Source: Aristolochia californica
Lineage: Eukaryota; Streptophyta; Magnoliopsida; Piperales; Aristolochiaceae
Length of the DNA: 64,000 nt
Assembly: GCA_029961685.1 (NCBI GenBank)
Contig: JARWKL010000003.1
Span: forward strand, 17,160,884 to 17,224,883
Reading direction: 5' to 3'
The first letter of the stretch is position 1. Each line of letters starts with the position of its first letter. Shown here one piece after another: positions 31,239 to 43,722 of the stretch. Under the pieces are notes generated by a model that was given only the letters and a program-made list of their open reading frames with translations, searched no databases and was not told the DNA's origin. A program made the position numbers and the translations under genes.

Positions 31239-31664
31239 ATGCTAGGGTCTTCTCCTAGCCCCTCTGCCACTACTACTGCCACTACTGCTGCCACTACTAC
31301 TTTAGGTATGCTATATGTCTCCTCTTCATCCTGGATAATTGATCCAGGAGCCTCCGAGCATCTTACAGGTAACAAAAATTTATTACATTCTTTATCTCTA
31401 AGTCTGTCACACAAATTTGTTACCATAGCTGACTGTTCTCAAACCAAAGTCCAAGGAAAAGGTTCCACTTCTGTCACCCCATCATTTCCGCTCAATGATA
31501 TTCTTTTTGTTCATTCCTTTCCTTTAAACTTGCTCTCTGTGAGTCAGCTTACAAAATATTTTAATTGCTCGGTTACCTTCTCACCTACTTCATGTATTTT
31601 TCAAGATCTTATAACGAAGCAGGTGATTGGTGGAGGCCATGAACAAGGGAGGCTCTACTACTGA
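31239..31664 (+). pseudogene. pol: copia B protease
   Basis: A Ser/Thr-rich stretch leads to SSSWIIDPGASEHLTGNK. Copia proteases have DSG here; this one has DPG, probably inactivating. Further downstream are FPLNLLSVSQLTKYFNCSVTF and CIFQDLITKQVIGGG, the usual link to the integrase zinc domain. Confidence 0.82.
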
Positions 31665-32854
31665 GAATGAGACACAATTATGGCACAATCGGTTGGGACA
31701 TCCTTCCATACAATCTCTTCATCATATGTTTCCATCTCTTAAGATAAGGTCAGAATTTAGTTGTGAGGTGTGTCAGTTCAGTAAACATCAAAGGAGTACA
31801 TACTCTCCTTGTGCAGAAGTCAAAAGTAACATTTCTTTTTCATTGATTCATACTGAGGTTTGGGGGCCTTTGAGTGTCTCTAATATTTCTCATGCCAAAA
31901 TTTTATCACTTTTATTGATGATTTCAATCGTACAACTTGGTTGTTTATCTTTAAAGAGCGTTTTGAGATACCATCTATTTTTAAATTTTTTTATACGATA
32001 GTACTCACACAATTTGGTCAGAAGAAAAAATCCTCTAGTCTGATAATGCCAAAGAGTATATTTCAAAAGACCTTGACTCCTTTTGTCAAGAGAAGGACAT
32101 TATCCATCAGACATCATATGCCTACACTCCTCAACAAAATGGTGTAGCCGAAAAGAAAAATTGTCATATTCTTGAGGTAGCTCGAGGTCTATTATATGCC
32201 ATGAAAGTTCCATATTTTTATTGGCCCCATGCTGTCCTTACAACATGTTTTCTTATAAATCGTCTAGCGTCTACTGTTCTTGGGAATAAATCCCCCTACT
32301 CTAAACTTTTTCCACATGATGATCCATTTGCATTACCAATGAAAGTCTTCGGTTGTCAATGTTTTGTTCATAATACTTTACCTAGACACAACAAACTTGA
32401 CCCTAAGTCTATAAAGTGTATCTTTTTGGGATATTCTCGAACACAAAAGGGTTATGTTTGTTATAGTCCCTCTTTGCAAAGTTTATTTGTGTCCAGGGAT
32501 GTAACTTTCTTTGAAGACTCCTCGTATTATTCTGATAGCACTCCACCTGGTATGTCCTTAGTACCAAGTTCTCCTCGACCGGTTGTGCCTCGTGATATAG
32601 AGACCGTTCAGTCCTTAGAGATAGTGGCTGATACCACACATGTCGAGTTGTCGGATCCACCAGAGGTAAGTCCTTCATCACCATTCATTTTTGGTCTTGA
32701 ATTTGATACTCGTCCAATTTCTATAAGAAAAGAACCTCGTTCATGCACTCAACCTTCTACTTCTCAACCTATCTCCAATTTTGTGTCTCATCATCGCCTC
32801 TCACCTCTATGTTGTCAATTTATTTATTCTATTTCCTCCATATCTATTCCATAG
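31627..32854 (+). pseudogene. pol: copia B integrase
   Basis: The HHCC zinc domain is complete (LWHNRLGHPSIQSLHH and CEVCQFSKHQRSTYSP). The first catalytic position reads HTEVWGP instead of HTDVWGP. Frame changes follow near 31900 and 32100. The second part (32201-32854) is open and holds YFYWPHAVLTTCFLINRL and FGCQCFVHNTLPRHNKLDP, then the variable C-terminal domain. A stop separates it from RT. Confidence 0.82.
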
Positions 32855-32896
32855 TCATATCAGGAGGCTCTACAACATCCAGGGTGGAAGGCAGCA

Positions 32897-34081
32897 ATGG
32901 ATGAAGAGATGAAGGCCCTTAATGATAATCACACATGGTCACTGGTTCCTCTACCTATAGACAAAAAACCCGTTGGTTGCCAGTGGGTTTATACAATTAA
33001 ATATAATCTAGATGAGACTATTGCACGACTGAAAGCTCGACTGGTTGCTAAAGGATACACTCAATGCTATGGCATTGATTATGATGAGACATTTTCTCCA
33101 GTGGCAAAAATGACCTCGGTACGTATATTATTATCCTTGGTAGCTAATTCATTATGGCCAATATATCAACTGGATGTCAAAAATGCCTTTCTCAATGGCA
33201 ATATAAAAGAAGAAATTTATATGCAACAACCACCTGGATATGTGGTTAAGGAGGAGTCCGTATGTCTCCTTAAAAAATCTCTATATGGGCTAATGCAATC
33301 TCCACGGGAATGGTTTGAAAATTTTAGTCAAGCCATCAAACGGGAAGGTTTTTATGGATGCTCTGCTGACCACTCAATATTTATTGAGAACATAGCAAGA
33401 GGTAAGGTGATTCTAACTATTTATGTTGATGATATCATTTTAACTGGAGGTGACTTTGAGGACATTCAAAAGATAAAAGAAAAAATATGTGCTGAATTCA
33501 AGACAAAGGATCTTGGATTACTGAAATACTTTTTGGGTATTGAGGTCTTACAATCCAGATATGGGATTATTCTATCCCAAAGAAAATATGCCCTTGATCT
33601 ACTAGAAGAAACTGGTATGTTGGGATGCAAACCGGTAGACACTCCTATGGATGCAAATAAAAAGTTATGTGGAGGCATTGGAGAAGACGTGGATATTGGC
33701 AAGTATCAAAGGTTAGTAGAGCATCTTATTTACCTATGTGTAACGAGGCCAGATATTTCATATGCAGTAAGTGTGGTAAATCAGTACATGCACAAGCCAC
33801 AACTTAGTCATTGGCAAGCACTTGAGAGGATACTATGTTATTTGAAAGGGGCTCCTGGAAGGGGGCTCCTCTATAAAAAACATGGACACTTCAACATTGA
33901 GGGATTCGCAGATGTAGACTGGGTAGGATCCCCGGATGATAGAAAATTTACTTTTGGGTTTTGCACAATGGTTGGAGGAAACCTGGTTACATGGAAAAGC
34001 AAAAAACAGAATGTGGTAGCATGGTCTAGTGCCGAAGCAGAATACAGAGCCATGACACACACTGTAAGTGAACTTTTATGA
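32897..34081 (+). CDS. pol: copia B reverse transcriptase-RNase H (open, 394 aa)
   Basis: The best-preserved copia reading frame in the window. Residues 1-120 hold [34 protein letters not shown] and YQLDVKNAFLNGNIKEEIYM; the catalytic YVDD is at 176-179, followed by LGLLKYFLGIEVLQS. RNase H starts near residue 335 (GFADVDWVGSPDDRK; the second D of the usual SDADWAG is kept) and reaches WSSAEAEYRA. It ends at a TGA replacing a Trp codon (LLWIR in relatives), after which RNase H continues. RT copies the element RNA to DNA; it would normally be part of one polyprotein, so this is a relic, not a separate gene. Confidence 0.85.
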   Translation: MDEEMKALNDNHTWSLVPLPIDKKPVGCQWVYTIKYNLDETIARLKARLVAKGYTQCYGIDYDETFSPVAKMTSVRILLSLVANSLWPIYQLDVKNAFLNGNIKEEIYMQQPPGYVVKEESVCLLKKSLYGLMQSPREWFENFSQAIKREGFYGCSADHSIFIENIARGKVILTIYVDDIILTGGDFEDIQKIKEKICAEFKTKDLGLLKYFLGIEVLQSRYGIILSQRKYALDLLEETGMLGCKPVDTPMDANKKLCGGIGEDVDIGKYQRLVEHLIYLCVTRPDISYAVSVVNQYMHKPQLSHWQALERILCYLKGAPGRGLLYKKHGHFNIEGFADVDWVGSPDDRKFTFGFCTMVGGNLVTWKSKKQNVVAWSSAEAEYRAMTHTVSELL

Positions 34082-34375
34082 ATAAGGTCCCTTCTCACTG
34101 AATTGGGATTTTATAAAGAAGCTCCAATGGATCTATATTGTGACAACCAAGCAGCAATACATATTGCATCGAATCCAGTCTTCCATGAGAGGACAAAGCA
34201 TATTGAAGTTGATTGCCACTTTATACGAGAAAAATTCCAAGCTGGTCTCTTATCCCTGAAGCACATCTCACAAAATCAAGTTGCAGACATCCTCACCAAA
34301 CTAATCACTCACAAGATCATGTCTAACATATGCATCAAACTGGGTGTTTATGACGTCTTCACACCCCCAGCTTGA
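34082..34375 (+). pseudogene. pol: copia B RNase H end
   Basis: Same frame after the [23 protein letters not shown], the conserved ERTKHIEVDCHFIRE and HISQNQVADILTK block, ending GVYDVFTPPA at the polypurine tract CTTGAGGGGGAG (about 34371-34382). Confidence 0.85.
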
Positions 34376-34382
34376 GGGGGAG

Positions 34383-35024
34383 TGTTACAATGTGGGGCCC
34401 ACCATGGTGCTCGAGCTGTTGGGACCCACCATGAGGACGTAGGTCATCAAGAAGAATCCTAGAGGACTTGGGACACCAAGAAGAGTCCTCTCCCAAAAGC
34501 AAGCTTGAGTAAAGGAATCAAGAAGCACAAGCTGAGTTGATTTAGAAGAGTTGAAGATCAAGTGGGGCCCACAAGATCTCACGAGCTGGCACAATTATCA
34601 AGGTGCATTGGAGAATCATGAGGGGCCCACTAGGATAAGGCCATGAGCTGGCTTATCCCTTATATTCACGTGGATAATAAAGAACTCCTAGTTCTACTCC
34701 AATTAGTCTTCTAGGAGTTCTAGTTTGAATAGACTTACTTGTATTGAAGAGTTAGAGTTAGAATGTAATTAGGATTGAATGACAACTTGTATGAGGACTC
34801 TACCTCCTCCTCTCCTATAAATAGAGAGGTTGTAATTCAGAATTGATTAAGTCACACATTCAATCCTGAGTTGGTTCTCTCTCTCCCTCTCCTAACTTGA
34901 TGCAGCTCACCCTTTCCCTTTTTATTTTTTCTCTCCTCTACCGAGAGCTTTCCTCCCTTTTTTCTTGTTTTTCTTTCTTCTTTATCTTGTTAGTGATCAT
35001 GGAAAAGGGATCCTAAATTTAACA
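34383..35024 (+). repeat. 3' LTR of copia B
   Basis: 642 bp, TGTTACAATG...ATTTAACA. TATA box TATAAATAG at 34816-34824, then a CT-rich leader part. It provides the reference for the virus-split 5' LTR. Confidence 0.92.
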
Positions 35025-38000
35025 CAAAGTGTTATAGTTGTAGAAAGAAATTAGTTTTAGAAAAAAAAGCCTTACCAAAAAAACATTCCACGTAAGAATT
35101 TCCAGCTAGACAAGTGTTTCTAGGAAACATGAGGCACTAATGGTCCCTGGAGACATATTTTTACAAGAAATTTTTTCCAAAGATTCCTAAAAAAATTCAC
35201 TGACTAGGCCATATAATTTTAGAAAGAAATTTATTTCAGTAAAAAAATGCCATTCCAAAAAAAATTCCTAGTAATAATTTTCTGCTAGAAAAGTGTTTTC
35301 TGGAAACATAAGGCACTAATGGTCCCTATGGACGAATTTTTACAAGAAATACTTATCCAAATTTTCCTTAAAAAAAGGTACTAACAAGACCTTATACTTT
35401 TAGAAAATAATTTCTTTTAGCAAAAAATGCCTTACTGAAAAAAAAATTATGTTATGAATTTTCTATAAGAAAAGGGTTTCCAAGAAACATGAGGCACGAA
35501 TGGTCTCTGGAGATGTATTTTTACTTGAAATAATTTTAGAATGTTTCCAAAAAATTCACTAACAAGGCCCTATAGTTGTTGAAATTAATTTGATTCAGCA
35601 AAAATTGCCTTCCCATAAAACTTTCATCGTAAGAATTTTTGAGCTACAAAAGTGTATCCAGGAAACATAAGGCACTAAGGGTCCCATGGAGACGTATTTT
35701 TTCAAGAATTTTTTTCTAATGTTTCCAAAAAAAAAAAAGGACTAACGAGGCCTTATAGTTTTTGAAACTAATTTGATCAGCAAAAAAAATCTTTACCTCA
35801 AAATTTTCTTGGTAAGAATTTCCAACAATAAATGTGTTTCTAGGAAACATGAGGCACAAAGGTCACTAGAGACATATTTTTAATAGAAATTATTTTCCAA
35901 CGTTTTCCTGAAGAAAAAGCAACAAACTTGGCCTTATGGTTGTTGAAAGTAATTTTTTTCAAGAGAAATTGCCCTATCATAAAATTTTCCTGGTAAAAGT
36001 TTTCACCAGAAAGTTTTTTTAGGAAACTTTTGGAACTAATGGTTCTTGGAAACCTATTTTTGCTAGAAATACTTTTTCAATGAATCCTGAGAAAAGGTAC
36101 TAACAAAGCCTTATATTTGTAGAAAGTAATTTGTTTAAGCAAAACTTGCCTTACCACAAAATTTTCCTAGTTTGAATTTTTAGTAAAAATATGTTTCATG
36201 GAAACATGAGGCACTGTCCCTAGAGACGTATTTCCACTATAAATACTTTTCCAATGTTTCCTAAAAAAATTCACTAACAAAGCCATATAGTAGTAGAAAA
36301 TAATGTTTTTCAACAAAAATTGTGTTTCCTCAAAAAATTTTGGGTAAGAGTTTTTTGTTAGAAAAATGGTTCCAGGAAACTTGTAGCACAAATGGTCCCT
36401 AGAGAACTATTTTCATTAGAAACTCTTTTCCATTATTTCCTGAAAAAATGCACCAACATGGCCTTATAGTAGAAAGTAATTTGTTTCAACAAAAAATGCC
36501 TTACAAAAAAACATTTCCTGGTATGAATTTTTATCTAGAAAAATATTTTTGGGAAACATGAGGCACTAATGGTCACTAGAGATGTATTTTTATTAGAAAT
36601 TATTTTCCAATGTTTCCTGAAAAATGCATTAAAAAGGCCTTTTAGTTGTAGAAACTAATTTGTTTCAACAAAAATTGCCTTACCTCAGATTTTTCTAGGT
36701 AAAAATTTTGACTTATAAAAGTGTTTCCTCATAATATGAGGCACTAATGGCCTCTGGAGAAGTATTTTTTCTAGAATGTTTTTTCCAAACTTTTTTGAAA
36801 AAAATGCTCTAACAAGGCCTTATCGTGTTAGAAAGTAATTTATATCACCAAAAATTGGCATGGCTTAAAATTTTCTTATTAAAAATTTTAAGCTAGAAAA
36901 GTGTTTCTAGGAAACATGTGGCACTCATGGTCCCTAAAGGGGTATTTTTCCTAGAAATTCCTTTCCAATGTTTCTTGAAAAATGGCACTAACAGGGCCTT
37001 ATTGTTGTGCAAAGTAATTTGTTTCAGCAAAAAATGTGTGACCATAAAAATTGCATAGTTGAAATTTCAGCTACAGAAATGTTTCCAGGAAACACGAGGC
37101 ACTAATGTTCCCTGAAAATGTATTTTTACTAGAAATTATTTTCCAACTTTTCCTAAAAAATTCACTAACAAGGTCTTACAGTTGTAGAAAGTAATTTGTT
37201 TAAAATAAAAATGTCATACCACAAAATTTTTCGACTAAACTTTTCAGCTAGAAAAGTGTTTCTAAGAAACATAATGCACTAATGATCACTGGAGAAACAT
37301 TTTAACTTGAAATACTTTTCCAACGTTTCCTAAAAAATACCCTAACAAGGCCTTAGAGTTTTAGAAAGTAATTTATTTCAACAAAAATTGACCTACCATA
37401 AAATTTCCTAGTAAACATTTTTAGCAAAAAAAGTGTTTCAACAAAACATGAGGCACTAATGGTCCCAAAAGACATATTTTCACTTAAAAATCTATTACTT
37501 CATTTCTTGAAAAAATGCAGTAATACAGTTGGATTAGTTGTAGATAGGAATTTGTTTCAACAAAAAAAGTTTTACAACAAAACTTTTTACGAGTAAGAAT
37601 TTTCAACTAGAAAGGCGTTTCATGAAAACATGAGGCACTAATGGTCCCAGGAGATCTTTTTTTTTTTCTAGAAATTTTTTTCCAATGTTTCATACAAAAA
37701 TGCATTACTACAAAATTTTCCTTGTACGAATTTTCTAGTAGATAAGTGTTTCTAGGAAACATGAGGCATTAATGGTCCTCGAAGATTTATTTTTATTAGA
37801 AATGTTTTTCCTACATTTCCTAATAAATGCAATAACATGGCCTTATAGTGTTAGAAATTAATTTGTATCAGAGAAAATTGCGATACCAGAAAAATTATCC
37901 TGGTAAGAATTTTAAGCTAGAAAAGTGTTTGCAGGAAACATGATAAACTAATGGTCCTTGGTGACGTATTTTTACTAGAAATACTTTTCCACCATTTTCT

Positions 38001-41000
38001 TAAAAAATGCATTAACAAGACCTTATAGTTGTTGAAAGAAATTTGTTTAAGAAAAAATTACCTTACCACAAAATATTCCAGCTAAGAATTTTCATCAAGA
38101 AAAGTGTTTTAAGGAAACATGAGGCACTGATTGTCCTTGGAGTCATATTTTTACTAGAAATTCTTTTGTAATTATTCCTAAAAAAATGCATTAGCAAGGT
38201 CTTATAGTTGTACAAAGTAATATTTTTTTCATAAAAATTGGCATGCCCCAAAATTTTCCATGTAAGAATTTTAAGCTAGAAAAATATTTCTAAGAAACTT
38301 GAGGCACTAATGTCCATGGAGACGTATTTTTACTAGAGTTTTTTTTCCAACATTTCCTGAAAAATTCAATAACACGGCCTTATAGTGTTAGAAGTTAATT
38401 TGTATCCTAGAAAATTGCCATACGACAAAATTATCTTGGTAAGAATTTTAAGCTAGAAAAGTGTTAGCAGGAAACAAGATAAACGAATGGTCCTTGGTGA
38501 CGTATTTTTACTAGGAATACCTTTCCACCATTTTATTAACAAAATACAATAACAAGACCTTATAGTTGTTGAAAGAAATTTGTTTAAGAAAAAAAATTAC
38601 CTTACCACAAAATATTCTAGCTAAGAATTTTCATCAAGAAAAGTGTTTCAAGGAAACATGACGAACTGATTGTCCTTGGAGTCATATTTTTACTAGAAAT
38701 TTTTTTGCAACGATTCCAAAAAAAATGCTCTAGCAAGGTCTTATAGTTGTACAAAGTAATTTTTTTTTCAGTAAAAATTGCATTCCTCAAAATTTTCTAA
38801 GTAAGAATTTTTAGCTAGAAAAATATTTCTAAGAAACTTGAGGCACTAATGTCCATAGAGACGCATTTTTACTAGAATTGTTTTCCAACATTACCTAAAA
38901 AATGCAATAACACACAGCCTTATAGTGTTAAAAATTAATTTGTATCCGAGGAAATTGCCAAACCACAAAATTGTCCTGGTAAGAACTTTAAGCTAGAAAA
39001 GTGTTTGCAGGAAACATGAGGAACTAATGGTCCTTAGTGATGTATTTTTACTAGAAATACCTTTCCACCATTTTCTTAAAAAAATGAAAAACAAGACCTT
39101 ACATTTGTTGAAAGAAATTTATTTAAGCAAAATTGCCTTGGCACAAAATTTTCCAACTAAGAATTTTCATCAAGAAAAGTTTTTCAAGGAAACAAGAGGC
39201 ACTAATTGTCCTTGGAGTCATATTTTTAGTAGAAATTATTTTGTAATTATTCCTAAAAAAAAAGCACTAGTAAGGTCTTATAGTTGTACAAAGTAATCTG
39301 TTTCAGTAAAAAATGTCATACCTCTACTTTTTCCAAGTAAGAATTTTTAGCTAGAAAAATGTTTCTAGGAAACTTGAGGCACTAATGTCCATGGAGACGT
39401 ATTTTTACTAGAAATTATTTTCCAACAATTTCTGAAAAAATGTACTAACATGGCCATATAATTGTAGAAAGTAGTTTGTTTTAGCAAAAAATGCCATACA
39501 AAAAAACTTTCCTAGTAAAAATTTTGAGCTAGAAAAGTGTTTCACACTAATTGTCCATGTGGATGTATTTTTACAAGAAATACTTCTCAAACTTTTTCTT
39601 TACAAAGGGACTAACAAGGCCTTACAATTGTAGAAAGTAATTTCTTTAAGCAAAAATTGCCTTCCAAAAAAATTTCTTGATATGAATTTTCAACAAGAAA
39701 AGGGTTTCGAGGAAACACGAGGCTGTAATGATCCATGGAGCTGTATTTTTACTAGAAATACTTTTCCAACTTTTCTAAAAATTGCACTAACGATGCCTTA
39801 GAGTTGTCGAAAGTAATTTGTTCAAGCAGAAATTGTCTTCCTCGAAAAAATTCCTTGAAAGAATTTTTAGCAAGAAAATAGTTTGCAGGAATCATATGGC
39901 ACTAAGGGTCCCATGAGATGTATTTCTACTAGAAATACTTTTCCAACATTTCCTACAAATATGCTCTAACAAGTCCTTATAGTTGTTAAAAGTAATTTGT
40001 TTCATAAAAAAATGCATTGCCAAAATCGTTTCCTGATAAGAATTTTGAGTTAGAAAAGTGTATCCAGGAATCTTGGGGCTCTAATGGTCCCTGGAGACAT
40101 ATTACAAATATTTTTCCAATGTTTCCTAAAAAATGCACTAAAGGCCGTTCAGTCTAATTTGTTTAAGCAAAAATTGTCTTATTATAAAAATTATTGGGGA
40201 AGAATTTTCAATTATAAATGTGTTTCCAAGAAACATGAGACACTAATGGTCCCAAGAGAAATATATTTAGTTGAAAGTTTTTACCAACATTTCCTAAAAG
40301 ATGCACAAACAAGTCCTTATAGTTTTAGAAAGTAATTTATTTGAGCTAAAAATGCCATACCACAACATTTTCCTTGTAAAATATTCATATAGAAAAGTGT
40401 TTCCAGGAAGCATGAGGCATTAATGGTCCCTGGAGACACATTTGAACATTAATTAATTTTCCAACATTTCCTGAAAATTATACTAACAAGGCCTTATAGT
40501 TGTAAAAATTAATTTGTTTCAGCAAAAAAATATTTACTACAAAATTTTCCTAGTAAACATTATCGGTAAAAAACTGTTTCCATTAACAAGGCCTTACAAC
40601 AAATTTATGGGAAACAGGAGGCACTAAGGGTCCCTGGAGACGTATATTTACTAGAAATTCTTTTCCAACATTTCCTGAAAGAATGCACTAACAAGGCCTT
40701 TCAGTTGTTGAAAGTAATTTGTTTCCGCAAAAAAATGCCTTACCACACTATTTTTCGAGTAAGAATTTCAGCTAGAAAAATGTTTCCAGGAAACATGCGG
40801 AATTAATTCTCTCGGGAGACATATTTTGACAAGAAATACTTTTCCAAAGTTTCCTGAAAAAATACAATAACAAGGCCTTATAGTTGTACAAAGTAATTTG
40901 TATCAGCAAAAATTGCCATACAAAAAACTATCCTGATAAGAATTTGAAGATGGAAAAGTGTTTCAAGTAAACATGAGGCAGCAATGGTCCTTGGAGACGT

Positions 41001-42550
41001 ATTTTTACTATAAATATTTTTCCATCCTTTCCTTGAAAAATGTACACAAGTCCTTATAGTTGAAGAATGTAATTTGTATCAACAAAAAAATCAACAAAAA
41101 TTGCCAAACTGCAAATTGGTCTGGGGAGAATTATCAGGTAGAAAAGTATTTCCAGGAAACAAGAGGCACTAATGGTCCCTGGAGATGTGTTTTTACTAGA
41201 AATACTTTTTCAACGTTTGCTAAAAAAATGTACTAACAAGGCCTTATAGTTGTAGAAAGAAATCCATCCATTTCAACAAAAAATTTCTTACCTCAAAATT
41301 TTCTTAGTTAGAATTTTCATCTAGAAAAGTGTTTCATGGAAATTTGAAGAATAATCGTCCTTGGAGTCATATTTTTACTAGAAATTCTTTTCCTAGTAAG
41401 AATTTTCAGCAAAAAATTTCTATACCAAAAATTTTTCCAAGTAAGAATTTTCAGCTAGAAAAGTGTTTCTAGGAAACATAAGACTCTAATAATCCTTAGA
41501 GACGTATTTTTACTCGTAATATGTTTTCAACGTTTCATAGGCGTTATAGTTGTAGAAAGTAATTTGTTTCAAAAAAGTTTTGTTACCAAAATTTTTTCCT
41601 AGTAACAATTTTCAGCAAGAAAAGTGTTTCCAAGAAATATGAGGCCCTAATGATCCCTTGAGACATATTATTACTATAAATACTTATTCAACATTTCCTA
41701 AAAAAGCACTAACAAGGCCTTAATGTTGTATCAAGAAATTTGTTTGAGCAAAAATTACATCACTGCAAAATTTTTCTGGTAAGAATTTTTTATCTTGAAA
41801 AGAGTTTCAAGGAAACTAGTTGCTCTTATGGTCTCTGGAGTCATATTTTTACTAGAAATTCTTATCCAAGAGTTCCTGAAAAAAATACACTAGCAAGGGC
41901 ATATAGTTTTACAAAGTAATTTGTTTCAAAAAATATTGCCATGCCACAAAATTTTCCATGTAAGAATTTTTAGCAAGAAAAGTGTTTCCTGGAAACATGA
42001 GACACTATTGATCCTTGGAAACGTATTTATACTTGAAATACTTTTCCAACATTTCCTTAAAAAAATACACTAAAAGGACCTTATAGTTGTAGAAAGTTAA
42101 TTGTTTCAACAAAAAATGTCGTCCCACAAAACTTTTATGGTAAGAAGTTTCAACTATTTATGTGTTTCCAGGAAACATTAGGCCTAATGGTCGCAAGTGA
42201 CCTATTTTTACTTGAAATTCTTTTCCAATGTTTCTTGAAAAAAAGCACGTACGAGGCCTTAAAGTTTTAGAAAATAATTTGTTTCAACAAAATTTTCCAC
42301 TCTACAAAATTGTCCTAGTAAGAAGTTTCAGCTAGAAAAGTGTTTCTAGGAAACATGAGGAACTAATGATGCATTGAGATGTATTTTTACTAGAAATACT
42401 TAACCAACATTTCCTGAAAAAAATGCATTAAAAGGCCTTACAATTGTAGAAACAAATTTGTTTAAGAAAAACCAAAGAGCAAAACTTTCCAACCAAGAAT
42501 GTTTGGCTAGAAACTTGTTTCCTAGAAACATGAGGCACTAATGGTCCCTA
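35025..42550 (+). repeat. 179-bp satellite array, block 4
   Basis: About 42 monomers with the same landmarks and orientation as block 1; the first continues the monomer cut at 20358. Individual monomers have small indels and short truncations (for example near 39540 and 40560). No genes; open frames here are chance. It ends within a monomer (AATGGTCCCTAA) at unidentified DNA. Confidence 0.92.
37841..39410 (+). repeat. three-monomer higher-order repeat, three copies
   Basis: A ~538-bp unit of three distinct monomers repeated three times, starting near 37841, 38378 and 38918. Diagnostic words recur only at that spacing: CCTTATAGTGTTA, AAGTGTTTGCAGGAAAC (or variants), GGTCCTTGGTGACGTATTTT, TGTCCTTGGAGTCATATTTT. 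Copies are more alike than neighbouring monomers, the mark of recent local amplification. Confidence 0.8.
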
Positions 42551-43089
42551 AGGAACAGTGAGAAGTTGCCATCTCCGGCCACAATAACAGAGCTGGCGCT
42601 CAGGAAATAAACAACCAATAGAATTAGTATGCGAACCCAGCAAATTAATTAGATTAACTTCATAGAGGTCTGGTGTCATTGTCTCTAGCAACAACAATGG
42701 AGTTGGAGCTCATGAAATAACTAGTTGAAATGAGTAAATCACGTGTATCACTTGGCAGGTAGCAGGAACCAAATAAAAATCAGTTGAGTCATATGAAATC
42801 TTTCTAGACAGAGCAATGCTATCCTAGTGATCGTAAACCAAAAATGAGAGAAAAAATGACTGGCACGGAGTGGTGATTTTTTCGAATAGAGTAAGATCAA
42901 ATATTTCCAAAAACAGCTAGATATCTTCCCGAATAGAGAAAATATATTCTCGACAATCATAGTAAAAATAGAATGAACCAGAAGATGAATTATGAAGATC
43001 CAAAGATACTAGAAGGTCAATCCCAAGTATGAACAACAAAGCCAGCGAGGAATATCATTTTCCATGTGATGAATCGTACGAGAAGATAT
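42551..43089. other. unidentified insert between satellite and copia J
   Basis: Not satellite and not LTR. A minus-strand frame at 42960-42748 (70 residues; FWFTITRIALLCLERFHMTQ) is open but I recognise no family. Two similar phrases on the plus strand (ACAATAACAGAGCTGGCGCTCAGGAA-like and ACAACAATGGAGTTGGAGCTCATGAA-like, about 115 bp apart) suggest an internal duplication. Possibly a piece of another element. Confidence 0.4.
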
Positions 43090-43710
43090 TGTTACAATGT
43101 GGGACCCACCATAGTTGCACGAGCTGGTGTGACCCACCATGAGAACGTGAGATGCCATGAGGAGTCATCACACCAGCTGGTATGAGTTGGAAGATAAGAA
43201 GTACGAGCTAGAATGAGTTGGAAGATTTGAAGATCAAGTGGGACCTACAAAGATACCACGAGCTGGTATCCTTATCACATGAGTTTGAAGATCAAGTGGT
43301 ACCCACAAAGATAACCATGAGCTGGCATCTTTATCCTATGGTCACACCCTCATAGATGAGTTTTAGTTTGAGTTATGTTAGTCTTCTAATTATGTTGAGT
43401 TATTTTATTATGATAGACTTATCTTTAAGTGTTATAGTTTGAATATAATTAGGAGAATGGTAGTTTAATTGTATTTGTACTCTACTACTTTCCTCTAGTA
43501 TAAATAGAGGTGCTTGTATTCGAAATTATATCATCAAAGTGAAGTAGTTCTCCACTTCTCTCTCGTGAAGATTTCTTCTCTTGCCTAAACTCTTTTCTTC
43601 CCATTCTTTCTCTTCTCTCCTCTCTAACCGAGAGCCCTCTCTCTCCTTCTTTTCTTTTCTCCTCTCTCACCTTGCTCGAGATTTCAATAAAAGGGATCCT
43701 AAATTCAACA
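43090..43710 (+). repeat. 5' LTR of copia J
   Basis: 621 bp, TGTTACAATG...ATTCAACA, TATA box TATAAATAG at 43499-43507, CT-rich downstream part. The primer-binding site TGGTATCAGAGT follows at 43711-43722. Confidence 0.9.
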
Positions 43711-43722
43711 TGGTATCAGAGT

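Larger units (their letters stand above)
20359..35024 (+). mobile_element. Ty1/copia element B (hosts the pararetrovirus)
   Basis: Copia element in the same orientation as A. Its 5' LTR (20359-30152) is split by a viral insertion at 20717-29883; the interior is 30153-34382 and the 3' LTR 34383-35024. Flanks AAAAG (20354-20358) and CAAAG (35025-35029) fit a 5-bp target duplication with one mismatch, and satellite resumes in register. Without the virus the element is about 5.5 kb. Its RT-RNase H is nearly open, but gag has a large internal deletion and the protease active site is changed. Confidence 0.88.

Noticed and set aside
35025..42550. CRISPR-like regular repeats
   Set aside because: The ~179-bp units are contiguous and diverged, with no short identical repeats and no unique spacers, in a plant genomic setting; it is a satellite.
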